Assembly: GCF_014641695.1 (NCBI RefSeq)
Contig: NZ_BMIF01000012.1
Coordinates: 1-64,000, forward strand
Length of the DNA: 64,000 nt
From: Nitratireductor aestuarii
Lineage (GTDB): Bacteria > Pseudomonadota > Alphaproteobacteria > Rhizobiales > Rhizobiaceae
Reading direction: 5' to 3'
Positions within the stretch are counted from its first letter, which is position 1. The number at the start of each line of letters is the position of its first letter. The position numbers and the translations under genes are program-made. A model generated the notes under the pieces. It was not told where the DNA came from. It ran no database searches and saw only the letters and a list, made by a program, of their open reading frames with translations. Positions 1-7,047 of this stretch are shown in pieces.

Positions 1-138
1 CTCGCGCTGCTGCGCATGCCACCGGATCGCCGTCGATGGTGCCACGCCGAAACGCGCCGCCGCCGCCCGGCAACTCAGCCCGCCTTCAATCGCAGCCAGA
101 AGCCGAACCCGCAAATCCATTGAGAGAGCGTGACCCAT
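1..138 (-). mobile_element. IS630-type transposase, N-terminal part (cut by window edge)
   Basis: Reading the minus strand from 138 gives 46 residues that resemble the N-terminal helix-turn-helix of IS630-family transposases: an opening MGHALSMDLRVRLL, then LSCRAAAARFGVAPSTAIRW. A purine-rich ribosome site (gaaggagg) precedes the start. The DDE catalytic part lies outside the window, so I cannot say whether the element is intact. The flank at about 139-240 should contain the element's end, but I could not fix the terminal inverted repeat. A small hairpin (agcggt/accgct, 213-229) may lie near it. Confidence 0.75.
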
Positions 139-261
139 CCATGCCGGCCTCCTTCACCAGCATCGATCCTGAATCAGAAATCAGCCGGCGAGGGAATCCC
201 TCATCGATTCAAAGCGGTCGAAAACCGCTCTAAGGCGCAGAAGTCAGGAGACAAGGGTAGG

Positions 262-411
262 GTGGAGAAGCTGATCTCTATGCTCCTGGACGCGCTGGCC
301 GATCAGGGGTTCGATAAAGATGCCTCATTAGACGTCATCGACGATCTAATCGCGCGCTACACAAAGGGCGGTTGGGATTTCCAACGTAAGACGCACCTGA
401 CGTCAGATTGA
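262..411 (+). CDS. Small hypothetical protein or C-terminal remnant next to the IS
   Basis: An open frame that reads through the IS flank becomes protein-like only after about 240. The stretch from the GTG at 262 gives 49 residues, with LISMLLDALADQGF and VIDDLIARYTKGGW, acidic and probably helical. An AGGAG lies 11 bases upstream of that GTG, but a distal start interrupted by the IS insertion is equally possible. I do not recognise a family. Whether this is a complete small gene or the tail of a disrupted one is undecided. Confidence 0.3.
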   Translation: MEKLISMLLDALADQGFDKDASLDVIDDLIARYTKGGWDFQRKTHLTSD

Positions 412-1013
412 ACGGCTCGGGATATCGAACACTGCAGATCGGTATCGATTCGTCTTTTTTGTGCTTTCCAAATGACTCTTTACAAACGCAGTTTGCCTTC
501 TTCCGTCTGTTTTCCCCCGTTACTTCATCAAACGGCGTTTGCGCATGAATCGCGTTTCCAGGATTTTGGAAGATCGCATCAGGCGCGTATCGGCAGCTTC
601 TTCAATTGCCTTCAAGGCTGCGATTTGTACAACGAACCAGGCGGGGGATTGGCTTCTGTCTGCAATGCGTACGGCTATGGGTATGAACAAGGTCGAAACG
701 GCTTTCGGTGGAATTGGGTGATCAATACCGATGATCCCGAATAGTGGCACTCTTAAAAGCGTTCTTCATGGCTAAACAACACCGGATGCATGCGACCATC
801 CTGACAAAAACATACCAAATCCAGCGCGTTCGTGCTCGTCTCTGAACTCCCTGAGAAACGAGAAAGGATAATAGTACTTGCGGACTCGTGATCCATGACC
901 AAATGCGGTCGGGCGGCACGTCAGTGCGAAATCTTTATCCCAAATCTCTGGTTTTTTGGAACCAGCGCTCTGATCAGCAACTCCCTGTTGGTCAGTTACG
1001 GACGTCCATCTAT
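412..1013. other. About 600 bp with no supported gene
   Basis: Several overlapping short frames exist on both strands (for example 520-750 minus and 472-744 plus). None has a good ribosome site, recognisable domain or steady codon pattern. The stretch looks like remnant or intergenic accessory DNA. Confidence 0.5.
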
Positions 1014-1436
1014 TCACACGCGGAAATCTTCTGACAGTTTCCCACGTACCATCAACCCCCGTAATTTCCCTTCCCGGATCTTCGCATCTGTTCGTTCATA
1101 TTCGAGAACAAATATCATGAAGTCGCGGACCATTTTTCGCGATAGCGCCCTCATCGACGAGAGAAGACTTTTCACTTCAGCCATGAATGGTGATCTCTCC
1201 TCTTCCTCCTCCTCAATAAACTGTTGGAAAGGGTTTGTAGACAGTAGGGTAGCCGGGCTAACTTTCAATGCGTTGGCGATCTTTTCCAAAGATGTTTGCG
1301 TATAGGCCGTCTTGCCATTTTCAATATTATTGATGTTGGACTGCGACACACCGATTTTAGTGGCTAATTGTGCTTGGGTGAGTTCGCAATAAATTCTCCA
1401 TTCCCTGATGTAGTGACCAACTCCTTCTGGTGTCAT
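1014..1436 (-). CDS. XRE/Cro-type helix-turn-helix regulator
   Basis: This 140-residue protein has an N-terminal HTH_XRE domain at about residues 8-62. The recognition region is LTQAQLATKIGVSQSNINN followed by IENGKTAYTQTSLEKIANAL, a typical Cro/C1 fold. A glutamate-rich linker (IEEEEEERS, about 75-83) leads to a helical C-terminus of unknown role, possibly for oligomerisation. It is divergent from the small gene at 1547. The 110-bp gap contains a perfect inverted repeat overlapping a TTGACA box, which suggests the regulator controls that promoter and perhaps its own. A GAAGGG lies upstream of the chosen ATG. What signal it senses is not visible. Such regulators occur in prophage, plasmid and toxin-antitoxin modules, but nothing here proves one of those. 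Confidence 0.85.
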   Translation of the reverse strand: MTPEGVGHYIREWRIYCELTQAQLATKIGVSQSNINNIENGKTAYTQTSLEKIANALKVSPATLLSTNPFQQFIEEEEEERSPFMAEVKSLLSSMRALSRKMVRDFMIFVLEYERTDAKIREGKLRGLMVRGKLSEDFRV

Positions 1437-1481
1437 CGCTGGTACCCTTCACTTTGAATTATCATTATGGAAGATGCAAAA

Positions 1482-1496
1482 ATTTGTTTGACAAAT
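1482..1496. promoter_or_regulatory. Perfect inverted repeat, candidate XRE operator
   Basis: The sequence ATTTGT-TTG-ACAAAT is a perfect 6-bp inverted repeat with a 3-bp centre. It overlaps the TTGACA at 1488-1493, so a bound dimer would block polymerase at the promoter of the rightward gene. Binding by the adjacent XRE protein is inferred. Confidence 0.5.
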
Positions 1497-1517
1497 AAAA
1501 CAGTTCCTGGCAATAGG
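1488..1517 (+). promoter_or_regulatory. Putative sigma-70 promoter for the 90-residue gene
   Basis: A consensus -35 box TTGACA (1488-1493) is followed after 18 bp by AATAGG (1512-1517), a weak -10 match. The start codon of the downstream gene is at 1547, preceded by ggaaagggagaag. Confidence 0.45.
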
Positions 1518-1546
1518 TCCGCATCGCCAACGGAAAGGGAGAAGCG

Positions 1547-1819
1547 ATGTCAAAAAACAAGCGACGTTTAGTTCCTATTTGCTACGCAGAAAATTCCGCC
1601 GAACGGATTCGGCAAGAGTTATACGAAGCAAGCTCATTGCTTCATGATGTCATCGGCGATATTGATGACACTGGCCGCGACACTGTCGCTTATGGCCACA
1701 GGGAAATCACCAAGACAGACGTGACTGCTGAGACAGGCAATAAGATTGCCTTGTTGGGCAAGCCCTACTTCATTTCCCATCAGGTCGGCAAAGCCGAAAT
1801 ATCCTTCCCCATAATATAA
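1547..1819 (+). CDS. Hypothetical 90-residue protein divergent from the XRE gene
   Basis: I do not recognise a family. The protein starts MSKNKRRLVPICYAEN, has a central acidic helix-like stretch (ERIRQELYEASSLLHDVI) and ends in a hydrophobic AEISFPII. There is no signal peptide or membrane segment. The ribosome site GGAAAGGGAGAAG is strong and correctly spaced, and a likely promoter with an operator lies directly upstream, so this looks like an expressed gene. Being divergent from an XRE regulator, it is probably a regulated target of that protein. An antitoxin-like or accessory role is possible but not shown by sequence. Confidence 0.65.
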   Translation: MSKNKRRLVPICYAENSAERIRQELYEASSLLHDVIGDIDDTGRDTVAYGHREITKTDVTAETGNKIALLGKPYFISHQVGKAEISFPII

Positions 1820-2110
1820 TCGACGTACAACGCTCTACTTGCCTGCATCTGGCCAGATAAGGGTCGGCTTACAGCGAGAGCCGAGCAGGTTCAGTCGGAT
1901 CGAGACATGAGGCCTTCCCGGATCATGTCCTGACAGATTGTCGTGACGGCAAACTAAGCGGATCAGAATGTAAAGCATTCTGACCATGCGTCTTTGCGCG
2001 GAAGTTCGTCCGGTCCTCCGCGCCGAACCGACCATTCATCACACCCTGACTTTGGCAGCGATGGCCCTCGCAACGGCCTCGCTCGCCCTAACCCGAAAAG
2101 GAAGAACTCA

Positions 2111-2779
2111 ATGGCAAATGAAATCGCAACCCTGACTACGGAAGAACTGACCCAGCAAGAGATTGTTGACCTCAATATCGCCACCGCAGCCTTGACCGCA
2201 TTCTGGCAAGCTGTGGAAGCGAACCAGAACTGGTGGCATGACCAGGGCTTTCGTCCGGTAGTCAACTGCTGCGTGCTGAGCGCACTGGCGGTACAGGATA
2301 TCCTACACGGCATGGGGCATATCGATGCAATTGTGGTCAAATCCGGCTTGCATCTCCAGCGCTTTGAAGGGGGGAAGCCTTATCATTCGGTCACCATCGG
2401 TAGCCCTTCCACGCCTAGCCTTCCCGGCCTAGTGAATGCTCATATGGTGGTCAAACTTGGCAACCTTATCATCGATCCCACAATTGGTCAGGTTCGGCGT
2501 TCGTGGAATGACATTCCAAAATCTGCAGTGATCAAGACGTATATCGGGTCCGCACGCCGACTTCAGCTTACCGATAAGTGTTCTGTTCATGTTACGGCGC
2601 AACACACTCGGCGCAGTTACGATCATGATCTCGTGCTGAGTTACTTCAAACCGTTCCTCACGGTCGATCGGAAGACGCGCAAGTGGCGCACTGCTCCCGA
2701 CACAAACTACGAGCGACGTGCCCGCTTTGTGGAAACTGCTCTGGCTATCACGAACACATCGACGCGTCTCGCTGCTTAA
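2111..2779 (+). CDS. Hypothetical protein with transglutaminase-like Cys/His/Asp pattern
   Basis: The start at 2111 is chosen over an upstream in-frame codon at 1994 because aaaaggaagaactca precedes it and the upstream extension is not protein-like. The protein has 222 residues. Residues 50-70 (VVNCCVLSALAVQDILHGMG) place cysteines 53/54 at the head of a helix. Residues 110-125 (AHMVVKLGNLIIDPTIGQ) place His111 on one strand and Asp122 in an IDPT motif. That spacing is the layout of transglutaminase-like or arylamine-transferase-like papain-fold enzymes. No signal peptide is visible, so it would act in the cytoplasm. The next gene follows after 27 bp with its own ribosome site, so the two may be co-transcribed. 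The fold assignment is my inference, and the substrate is unknown. Confidence 0.65.
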   Translation: MANEIATLTTEELTQQEIVDLNIATAALTAFWQAVEANQNWWHDQGFRPVVNCCVLSALAVQDILHGMGHIDAIVVKSGLHLQRFEGGKPYHSVTIGSPSTPSLPGLVNAHMVVKLGNLIIDPTIGQVRRSWNDIPKSAVIKTYIGSARRLQLTDKCSVHVTAQHTRRSYDHDLVLSYFKPFLTVDRKTRKWRTAPDTNYERRARFVETALAITNTSTRLAA

Positions 2780-2806
2780 CCATTCAAATTCAAGAAAGGA
2801 AAGATT

Positions 2807-3274
2807 ATGATTACTGAAAACAACGTAAACGATTGCGGTATTGATAAAGCCCGCCACGCTTTGGCTGCCCGTATTTTTGAAGATCTGAAGGAGGGCCGGT
2901 TCTCTCCGCTGGCGGACGAAGCAGCGGTCGTGAAACATTACAGCCGGTTCCCTTCGGATTCTGCCTGGCAGCAGTTCTTGCGTGCATGCCGCGCGTACTC
3001 CACACTCCGCGGGTGCTTGGTACTCGTTGACGACACGAACGAGTGTTTCGTTGACAGCGCCGAAATCAACGGCGAATACGATTTCGAGTTCATGAACGAG
3101 TTTGCATGCCGTTCTGCAACGATCTACCGGGACAAGCTGCGCGGGTTGGAAAAGCAGGGGTTGGTTTTGCTGACGGTGTACCTGCTTCCAAGCGCAAACT
3201 ATGAGAAATTCGCTTGGTCCCATTTCAGTGAGCGCGGCGAGTATGTAGGCGAGATCAAGGTACAGCTCGGTTAA
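2807..3274 (+). CDS. Hypothetical 155-residue protein
   Basis: No family is recognised. The protein is soluble, with no signal peptide or membrane segments. Its N-terminal part is helical (ALAARIFEDLKEGRFSPLAD), and a central region is rich in hydrophobic and acidic residues (GCLVLVDDTNECFVDSAE). A short strand-like segment LVLLTVYLLPS precedes the tail. A strong ribosome site (aagaaaggaaagatt) supports the start. It follows the transglutaminase-like gene after 27 bp and is closed by a GC-rich hairpin at 3300-3332, so the two appear to form one transcription unit. No function can be assigned. Confidence 0.6.
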   Translation: MITENNVNDCGIDKARHALAARIFEDLKEGRFSPLADEAAVVKHYSRFPSDSAWQQFLRACRAYSTLRGCLVLVDDTNECFVDSAEINGEYDFEFMNEFACRSATIYRDKLRGLEKQGLVLLTVYLLPSANYEKFAWSHFSERGEYVGEIKVQLG

Positions 3275-3299
3275 GACGATCGTCTATTTTCTTAAGTCA

Positions 3300-3332
3300 A
3301 GCCCGGGAGCACACTTCGATCGCTCCCGGGCT
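3300..3332 (+). terminator. GC-rich hairpin, probable terminator
   Basis: AGCCCGGGAGC (3300-3310) pairs perfectly with GCTCCCGGGCT (3322-3332) around an 11-base loop. Only a short T run follows, so termination may be partial. It closes the two-gene unit at 2111-3274. Confidence 0.7.
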
Positions 3333-3558
3333 TTACATCATGACAGATTCGGGCTGACGAGATCGTTCAGAACAGGGGTGACCACGGGTCTTTGACCCGC
3401 TGACGAAGAAAATTGGGTGTTCAAGCGTCAGGTCCAGCTTCTCACTGATGGCCCGCGGCGTGATCGGCGGCAACAAGATTGTAGATTTCGTCCGCCCTAT
3501 TGCCCTTAATCTCACTAATGCTCTCTTCGGCTGCCGCGACAGCAGCAGCTTACGGCAA

Positions 3559-3789
3559 CATACCCTATTGGGCGTATCGCTTCTTTTCTTTCTCTATGGG
3601 GCGAAGCTCTCGACGGCAACGATTGCTCAGGGGCTCACGAACTGGAGCCTTCAGTCCCTCTGCCTTCTGTGCACGTTCCTGTTGTTACCCGCGCTGACCT
3701 TCGCCATCAGTCCCCTGACGGCGAGCCTGTTGCCTGCCGCCGTCAGTGTCGGGTTCCTCTACATCGGCTGCCTGCCGTCGGAGTTGTAA
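3559..3789 (+). pseudogene. Remnant of a bile acid:sodium symporter (YfeH-like)
   Basis: The frame encodes LLFFLYGAKLSTATIAQGL, then LLCTFLLLPALTF and GFLYIGCLPSEL. These match the third to fifth membrane regions of the SBF/YfeH transporter family, where FFLYGARLS and the CLPST motif are conserved. A full protein has about 320 residues and roughly ten membrane helices. Here the N-terminal helices are unrecognisable, and the frame stops right after the CLPS motif. The gene is therefore truncated at both ends and cannot make a transporter. Confidence 0.7.
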
Positions 3790-3812
3790 ACGGCAATTCA
3801 TAAAACTAAAGG

Positions 3813-3841
3813 TTGACGTACGGGTGGCGCGCCGATATAGT
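3813..3841 (+). promoter_or_regulatory. Sigma-70 promoter of the cold-shock gene
   Basis: TTGACG (3813-3818) and TATAGT (3836-3841) are separated by exactly 17 bp, a near-consensus vegetative promoter. Transcription from about 3848 would give a leader of roughly 140 bases before the cold-shock start codon. Long leaders of this kind are known to act as temperature-sensitive RNA elements in cspA genes; that role is inferred here. Confidence 0.65.
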
Positions 3842-3986
3842 CAATTATCGATCTTTTGCTTGCCGAGTTTTGTCTACTTCGCGATTGGCACCGCGTCTTA
3901 AGCGATCTTTTCTTTCAAAAATTGTCGGTTTCACTTGCGTGGTATCGCTACGCGGATACTCAATCTATGCTTTGAAAGGGTTTCTT

Positions 3987-4196
3987 ATGACCAACGGCAC
4001 AGTTAAATGGTTCAATTCCACCAAAGGCTTCGGCTTCATTCAGCCTGACAACGGCGGCGCTGACGCCTTCGTTCATATCTCTGCTGTCGAGCGCGCTGGA
4101 ATGCGCGATCTCGTCGAAGGCCAGAAAATCGCCTTCGATCTTGAGCAAGACATGAGATCGGGCAAGATGTCGGCCTGCAATCTGCAAGCTGCTTAA
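3987..4196 (+). CDS. cspA: CspA-family cold-shock protein
   Basis: This 69-residue single-domain cold-shock protein carries both RNA-binding motifs. RNP1 is KGFGFIQPD (about residues 13-21) and RNP2 is DAFVHISAV (about 27-35). The opening MTNGTVKWFNSTKGFGF is diagnostic. It acts as a cytoplasmic single-stranded RNA/DNA-binding RNA chaperone. The start at 3987 follows GAAAGGG; the longer upstream frame is leader RNA. The good promoter at 3813, long leader and strong terminator at 4259 make it a single-gene transcript. A DUF6481 gene follows, a pairing I recall as common in alphaproteobacteria. The cspA symbol is a family label; which paralogue this is cannot be told. Confidence 0.95.
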   Translation: MTNGTVKWFNSTKGFGFIQPDNGGADAFVHISAVERAGMRDLVEGQKIAFDLEQDMRSGKMSACNLQAA

Positions 4197-4258
4197 AGCT
4201 GGCTGCTTCCCTTTGACCACGGATGTACTGGCACTGCTGGAAGCGCGTTAAGATCTTG

Positions 4259-4285
4259 AGGCCAGGCGGTTTGCCTGGCCTTTTT
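4259..4285 (+). terminator. Rho-independent terminator after the cold-shock gene
   Basis: AGGCCAGGC (4259-4267) pairs perfectly with GCCTGGCCT (4273-4281) around a five-base loop, and TTTT follows immediately. This is a textbook intrinsic terminator. Confidence 0.9.
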
Positions 4286-4339
4286 CATTTAGCCCCAAGC
4301 AACGCCGCAATGCTGGCGTTGCCTACTTAGGAACAAGAT

Positions 4340-4720
4340 TTGAGAAACTCTCTAAACAATGATTTCACCGACAGACGTTCCACTGCTGCGGACGCAAAGG
4401 CCAATCTCCTTAGCGCCTACCGTGCCGCCAAGGAGATCTCCGAGCCAACGCGTCTCGCCAGGCAGGCTGAGCGAATTCTGATTGTGGAAGCTCGCGAGGC
4501 ACGAAAAGCTGAGCGCGACAGACTGAAGTCTGAAGAGATGGCACAGGCGGAAGCCATGATTGCCGCAGAGAAGGCGCAGGCCGACGCAGCCGAGGTGGCA
4601 GAAATAGAAGCCCGCAAGAAAGCCGAGAGCGCTCGCATCGCGCGGGTCGTGGAAGATGAGGCGGCAAGAAAAGCTGAACGCGATCGGCGGTATGCGGCCC
4701 GCAAGGCCAGACAGGCGTAG
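4340..4720 (+). CDS. DUF6481 family protein
   Basis: The 126-residue protein starts with TTG, preceded by taggaacaaga, and opens with NDFTDRRSTAADAKANLL, the conserved head of DUF6481. The rest (about residues 35-126) is one long highly charged helix rich in Ala, Glu, Arg and Lys, ending RRYAARKARQA, likely coiled-coil or nucleic-acid binding. The function of the family is unknown. It lies just beyond the cold-shock terminator, so it either has its own promoter or depends on read-through. Confidence 0.8.
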   Translation: MRNSLNNDFTDRRSTAADAKANLLSAYRAAKEISEPTRLARQAERILIVEAREARKAERDRLKSEEMAQAEAMIAAEKAQADAAEVAEIEARKKAESARIARVVEDEAARKAERDRRYAARKARQA

Positions 4721-4963
4721 ACTAAGTCGTGCGCAAACTTCCGCTCGGGGCTGCCCCTATGCGGCGAAGAACAGAGATATTGTTGCGGATAAGTTGACAG
4801 CCTTCCAGATCGTTGAGCCGCAGCGCTTCGCCTGGAACGTCCCCGCGGCAATACTCGCGATAGCAGTGCACAGTCCGCGTAGCGGGCGCTCGACATCGTG
4901 AGTTGGGCCTGCGGCAGATAAAGCAGATCGTGCGTCGGAAAGTCGATACGGATCTGCAGCGAG

Positions 4964-5377
4964 CTAGCTGTAGCGTTTGGGTTGTCCATCATCTTCAAAC
5001 CAGTCGAACGGATTATCTGACATGTTGACGATGATGCTTTTGATCTGCGTATATTCTTCGTAAGCCGGTATTCCGTTCTCACGTCCGATGCCGCTCATCT
5101 TAAATCCGCCCCAGGGCGATGCAGGGTCGATACGGTGGTGATCGTTGATCCAGGTAATGCCGCAATCCAATCGGTGAGCAACGCGATGGGCGCGGGCAAT
5201 GTCACGGGTCCAGATGCTTGTTGCGAGTCGAAACACCGTGCCGTTGGCGATCGATATGGCTTCTTCTTCGCTGTCAAACTTCATTACACAGACGATCGGG
5301 CCGAAGATCTCCTCTTGAGCGATCCGCATCTGAGGCTGTACCACCGTAAAGATCGTAGGCGGGAAGAAGTAGCCATT
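4964..5377 (-). pseudogene. C-terminal fragment of an aldehyde dehydrogenase
   Basis: The minus strand encodes NGYFFPPTIFTVV, then AQEEIFGPIVCVMKF, and ends GIGRENGIPAYEEYTQIKS, the last ~135 residues of an NAD-dependent aldehyde dehydrogenase of the betaine-aldehyde type. Catalytic Cys and the NAD-binding domain are absent. Homology ends abruptly at 5377, where a stop codon in this frame (5378-5380) lies inside a CTAG at 5378-5381. On the other side begins a headless ABC binding-protein gene on the opposite strand. The fragment can make no active enzyme. Confidence 0.85.
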
Positions 5378-5381
5378 CTAG

Positions 5382-6238
5382 GACGCGGGTGGTTCAAGTG
5401 CTGCGATCCAGCAGGTCATCGCGGGCAACGCTGACGCCGCCCTTCCTGCCCCCAGCGCTTTCCTGAATGCGGTCGCACAAGGTTACGATCTGCGTTGGAT
5501 ATACTCTTACCAGTACGCCAATATCTTCACGTTGGCCGCCACGGAGGCGTCGGGCATCACGACTATCCAGGACTTGAAGGGAAAGCGGGTTGGCGTCTCT
5601 GATCTCACTGGTGGTGAAGTGCCGCTGGTCCGGGCGGTTCTGGAGGAAGCAGGTCTTTCGCAGGGCGCTGACGTGCTGCTGGTACCGGTGGGCGATGGTT
5701 CCGCACTGACCATCGAGGCTTTGCGGAACGGCCAGGTTGATGCCTACTCATCCAACCTTTTCGATATAGCGGCTATCCAGGCGCAAGGCATTGGAATGGT
5801 GACGATCCTCCCGCAGGAGGCACAGGATTTCTCCGCCAATGGTGTCGTTGTTTCGGCGCAGATGCTTGAGGATAATCGCGAGAAGCTGGCTGGCTTCCTG
5901 CGTGCCGTTGCCAAGGGCGTCGTCTACGCCGCTGCCAATGACGAACGCGCCTTTGCCCTCGCGGCGGATATCCGGCCTGAGGAATTTGAGGACAAGGCAA
6001 TCGCTCGGCCCAGTTGGGATGTGGCCCGTCGGCTGAAGACGCCGCCGGCTGCTCTCGAAGATGCGAGGCTCGGCTCACACTACCTGGACGGTTTCCAAGC
6101 CTATCATGACTTCCTGCGTCAGGGAACGGAAGAGAAGGTGCGTTGCCTGTAGATGTGGATCTCTCCAAGGCACTTGACGTGTCATTGATCGACGCCGCCA
6201 ACGACTTCGACAAGGCCGCTGTGGAATCTGCACAATGA
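5382..6238 (+). pseudogene. ABC transporter substrate-binding protein (SsuA/NMT1 type), beheaded and frameshifted
   Basis: From 5382 the frame reads AGGSSAAIQQVIAGNADAAL, then GYDLRWIYSYQYANIFTLAA and GKRVGVSDLTGGEVPLVRA, the middle of a nitrate/taurine/riboflavin-precursor-type binding protein. The signal peptide and first strand are missing, and an in-frame stop sits at 5379-5381. Near 6139 the frame slips: the annotated frame stops at 6150-6152, while the next frame continues LPVDVDLSKALDVSLIDAAN to a TGA at 6236-6238. That TGA overlaps the ATG of the ATPase gene, so it was the original end. With both defects the gene is very likely dead, which would leave the importer without its binding protein. 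Confidence 0.85.
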
Positions 6239-7047
6239 TGGTTGAGCCGATCAGGGAGACTGCGTCGCCGATAGTGGCGGCGCAGGACGCACGCCCACCG
6301 GTTATAGAGATCAGTGCGCTGGGCAAGACTTTCACGCTCGACTCCGGTCCCGTCGTTGCTCTGGAAAGCGTTGATCTGACCATCCGGAAAGGTGAATTCA
6401 TCTCCTTTGTGGGTCCGAGCGGATGTGGCAAATCAACATTGCTCAACATGGTTGCAGGGCTTCTGTCGCCCAGTCAGGGTGAGGCGACACTGAACGGCGC
6501 GCGTATTGACGAGCCATCGCGTCAGGTGGGTTTCATGTTTCAGACTGCAGTGCTGCTTCCTTGGCGCACTGTCGAAGAAAACGTCCTCATGCCTGCGGAA
6601 ATTTTTGGCACGAAGACGCAGGCTTTGCGCGAGAAGGCACGCTCGGTGCTCGAAGCCGTGGGTTTGGGCGAATTCTTGAAGGCTTATCCTCAGCAGCTGT
6701 CTGGAGGAATGCAACAGCGCGTCTCGCCCCGGACGCTCACCTCCGAACCGGACGTGCTGCTGATGGATGAGCCGTTTGGCGCGCTTGATGAGTTTACCAG
6801 GGAGGCGATGAATATGGAATTGATGCGGATCACGCAGGCCGCTGGCATCACGGTGCTCTTCGTAACCCACAACATCACAGAAGCAGTGTTCATGGCTGAC
6901 CGGGTGGTAGTGATGACGCCCCACCCGGGCAAGGTCTCCGGAGTGGTTGATGTCGATCTGCCCCGCCCGCGCGACATCGGACAGATGCAGGAGCAGAGAT
7001 TTACTGATCTCATGTTCAAGGTAAGAGGAATACTGGGTCATGGCTAA
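6235..7047 (+). CDS. ABC transporter ATP-binding protein (SsuB/TauB type)
   Basis: The 270-residue ATPase has Walker A GPSGCGKST (about residue 62), Q-loop GFMFQTAVLLPW, signature LSGGMQQRV, Walker B VLLMDEPFGALDE and H-loop LFVTHNITEA. It would energise import through the membrane protein encoded 8 bp upstream of its own stop. Its ATG overlaps the ancestral stop of the binding-protein gene. After LSGGMQQRV the sequence reads SPRTLTSEP, where the family has one more residue (typically S-x-A-R-x-L), so the helix after the signature is one residue short. That could weaken or abolish activity. The substrate is unknown. Confidence 0.9.
   Translation: MMVEPIRETASPIVAAQDARPPVIEISALGKTFTLDSGPVVALESVDLTIRKGEFISFVGPSGCGKSTLLNMVAGLLSPSQGEATLNGARIDEPSRQVGFMFQTAVLLPWRTVEENVLMPAEIFGTKTQALREKARSVLEAVGLGEFLKAYPQQLSGGMQQRVSPRTLTSEPDVLLMDEPFGALDEFTREAMNMELMRITQAAGITVLFVTHNITEAVFMADRVVVMTPHPGKVSGVVDVDLPRPRDIGQMQEQRFTDLMFKVRGILGHG

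Noticed and set aside
130-411. One continuous 93-residue gene across the IS flank
   Set aside because: The 5' part overlaps transposase and its upstream site in another frame; only the part after about 240 looks protein-like.
472-919. Short frames on both strands (such as 472-744 plus and 520-750 minus)
   Set aside because: They overlap one another, have no good ribosome site and no recognisable domain.
1014-1819. Classical toxin-antitoxin pair (XRE plus 90-residue protein)
   Set aside because: The genes are divergent rather than an overlapping operon, and neither resembles a known toxin; kept only as a speculation within a broader finding.
1994-2110. Upstream extension of the transglutaminase-like protein
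   Set aside because: No ribosome site at 1994 and the added residues look non-coding; the start at 2111 has a good site.
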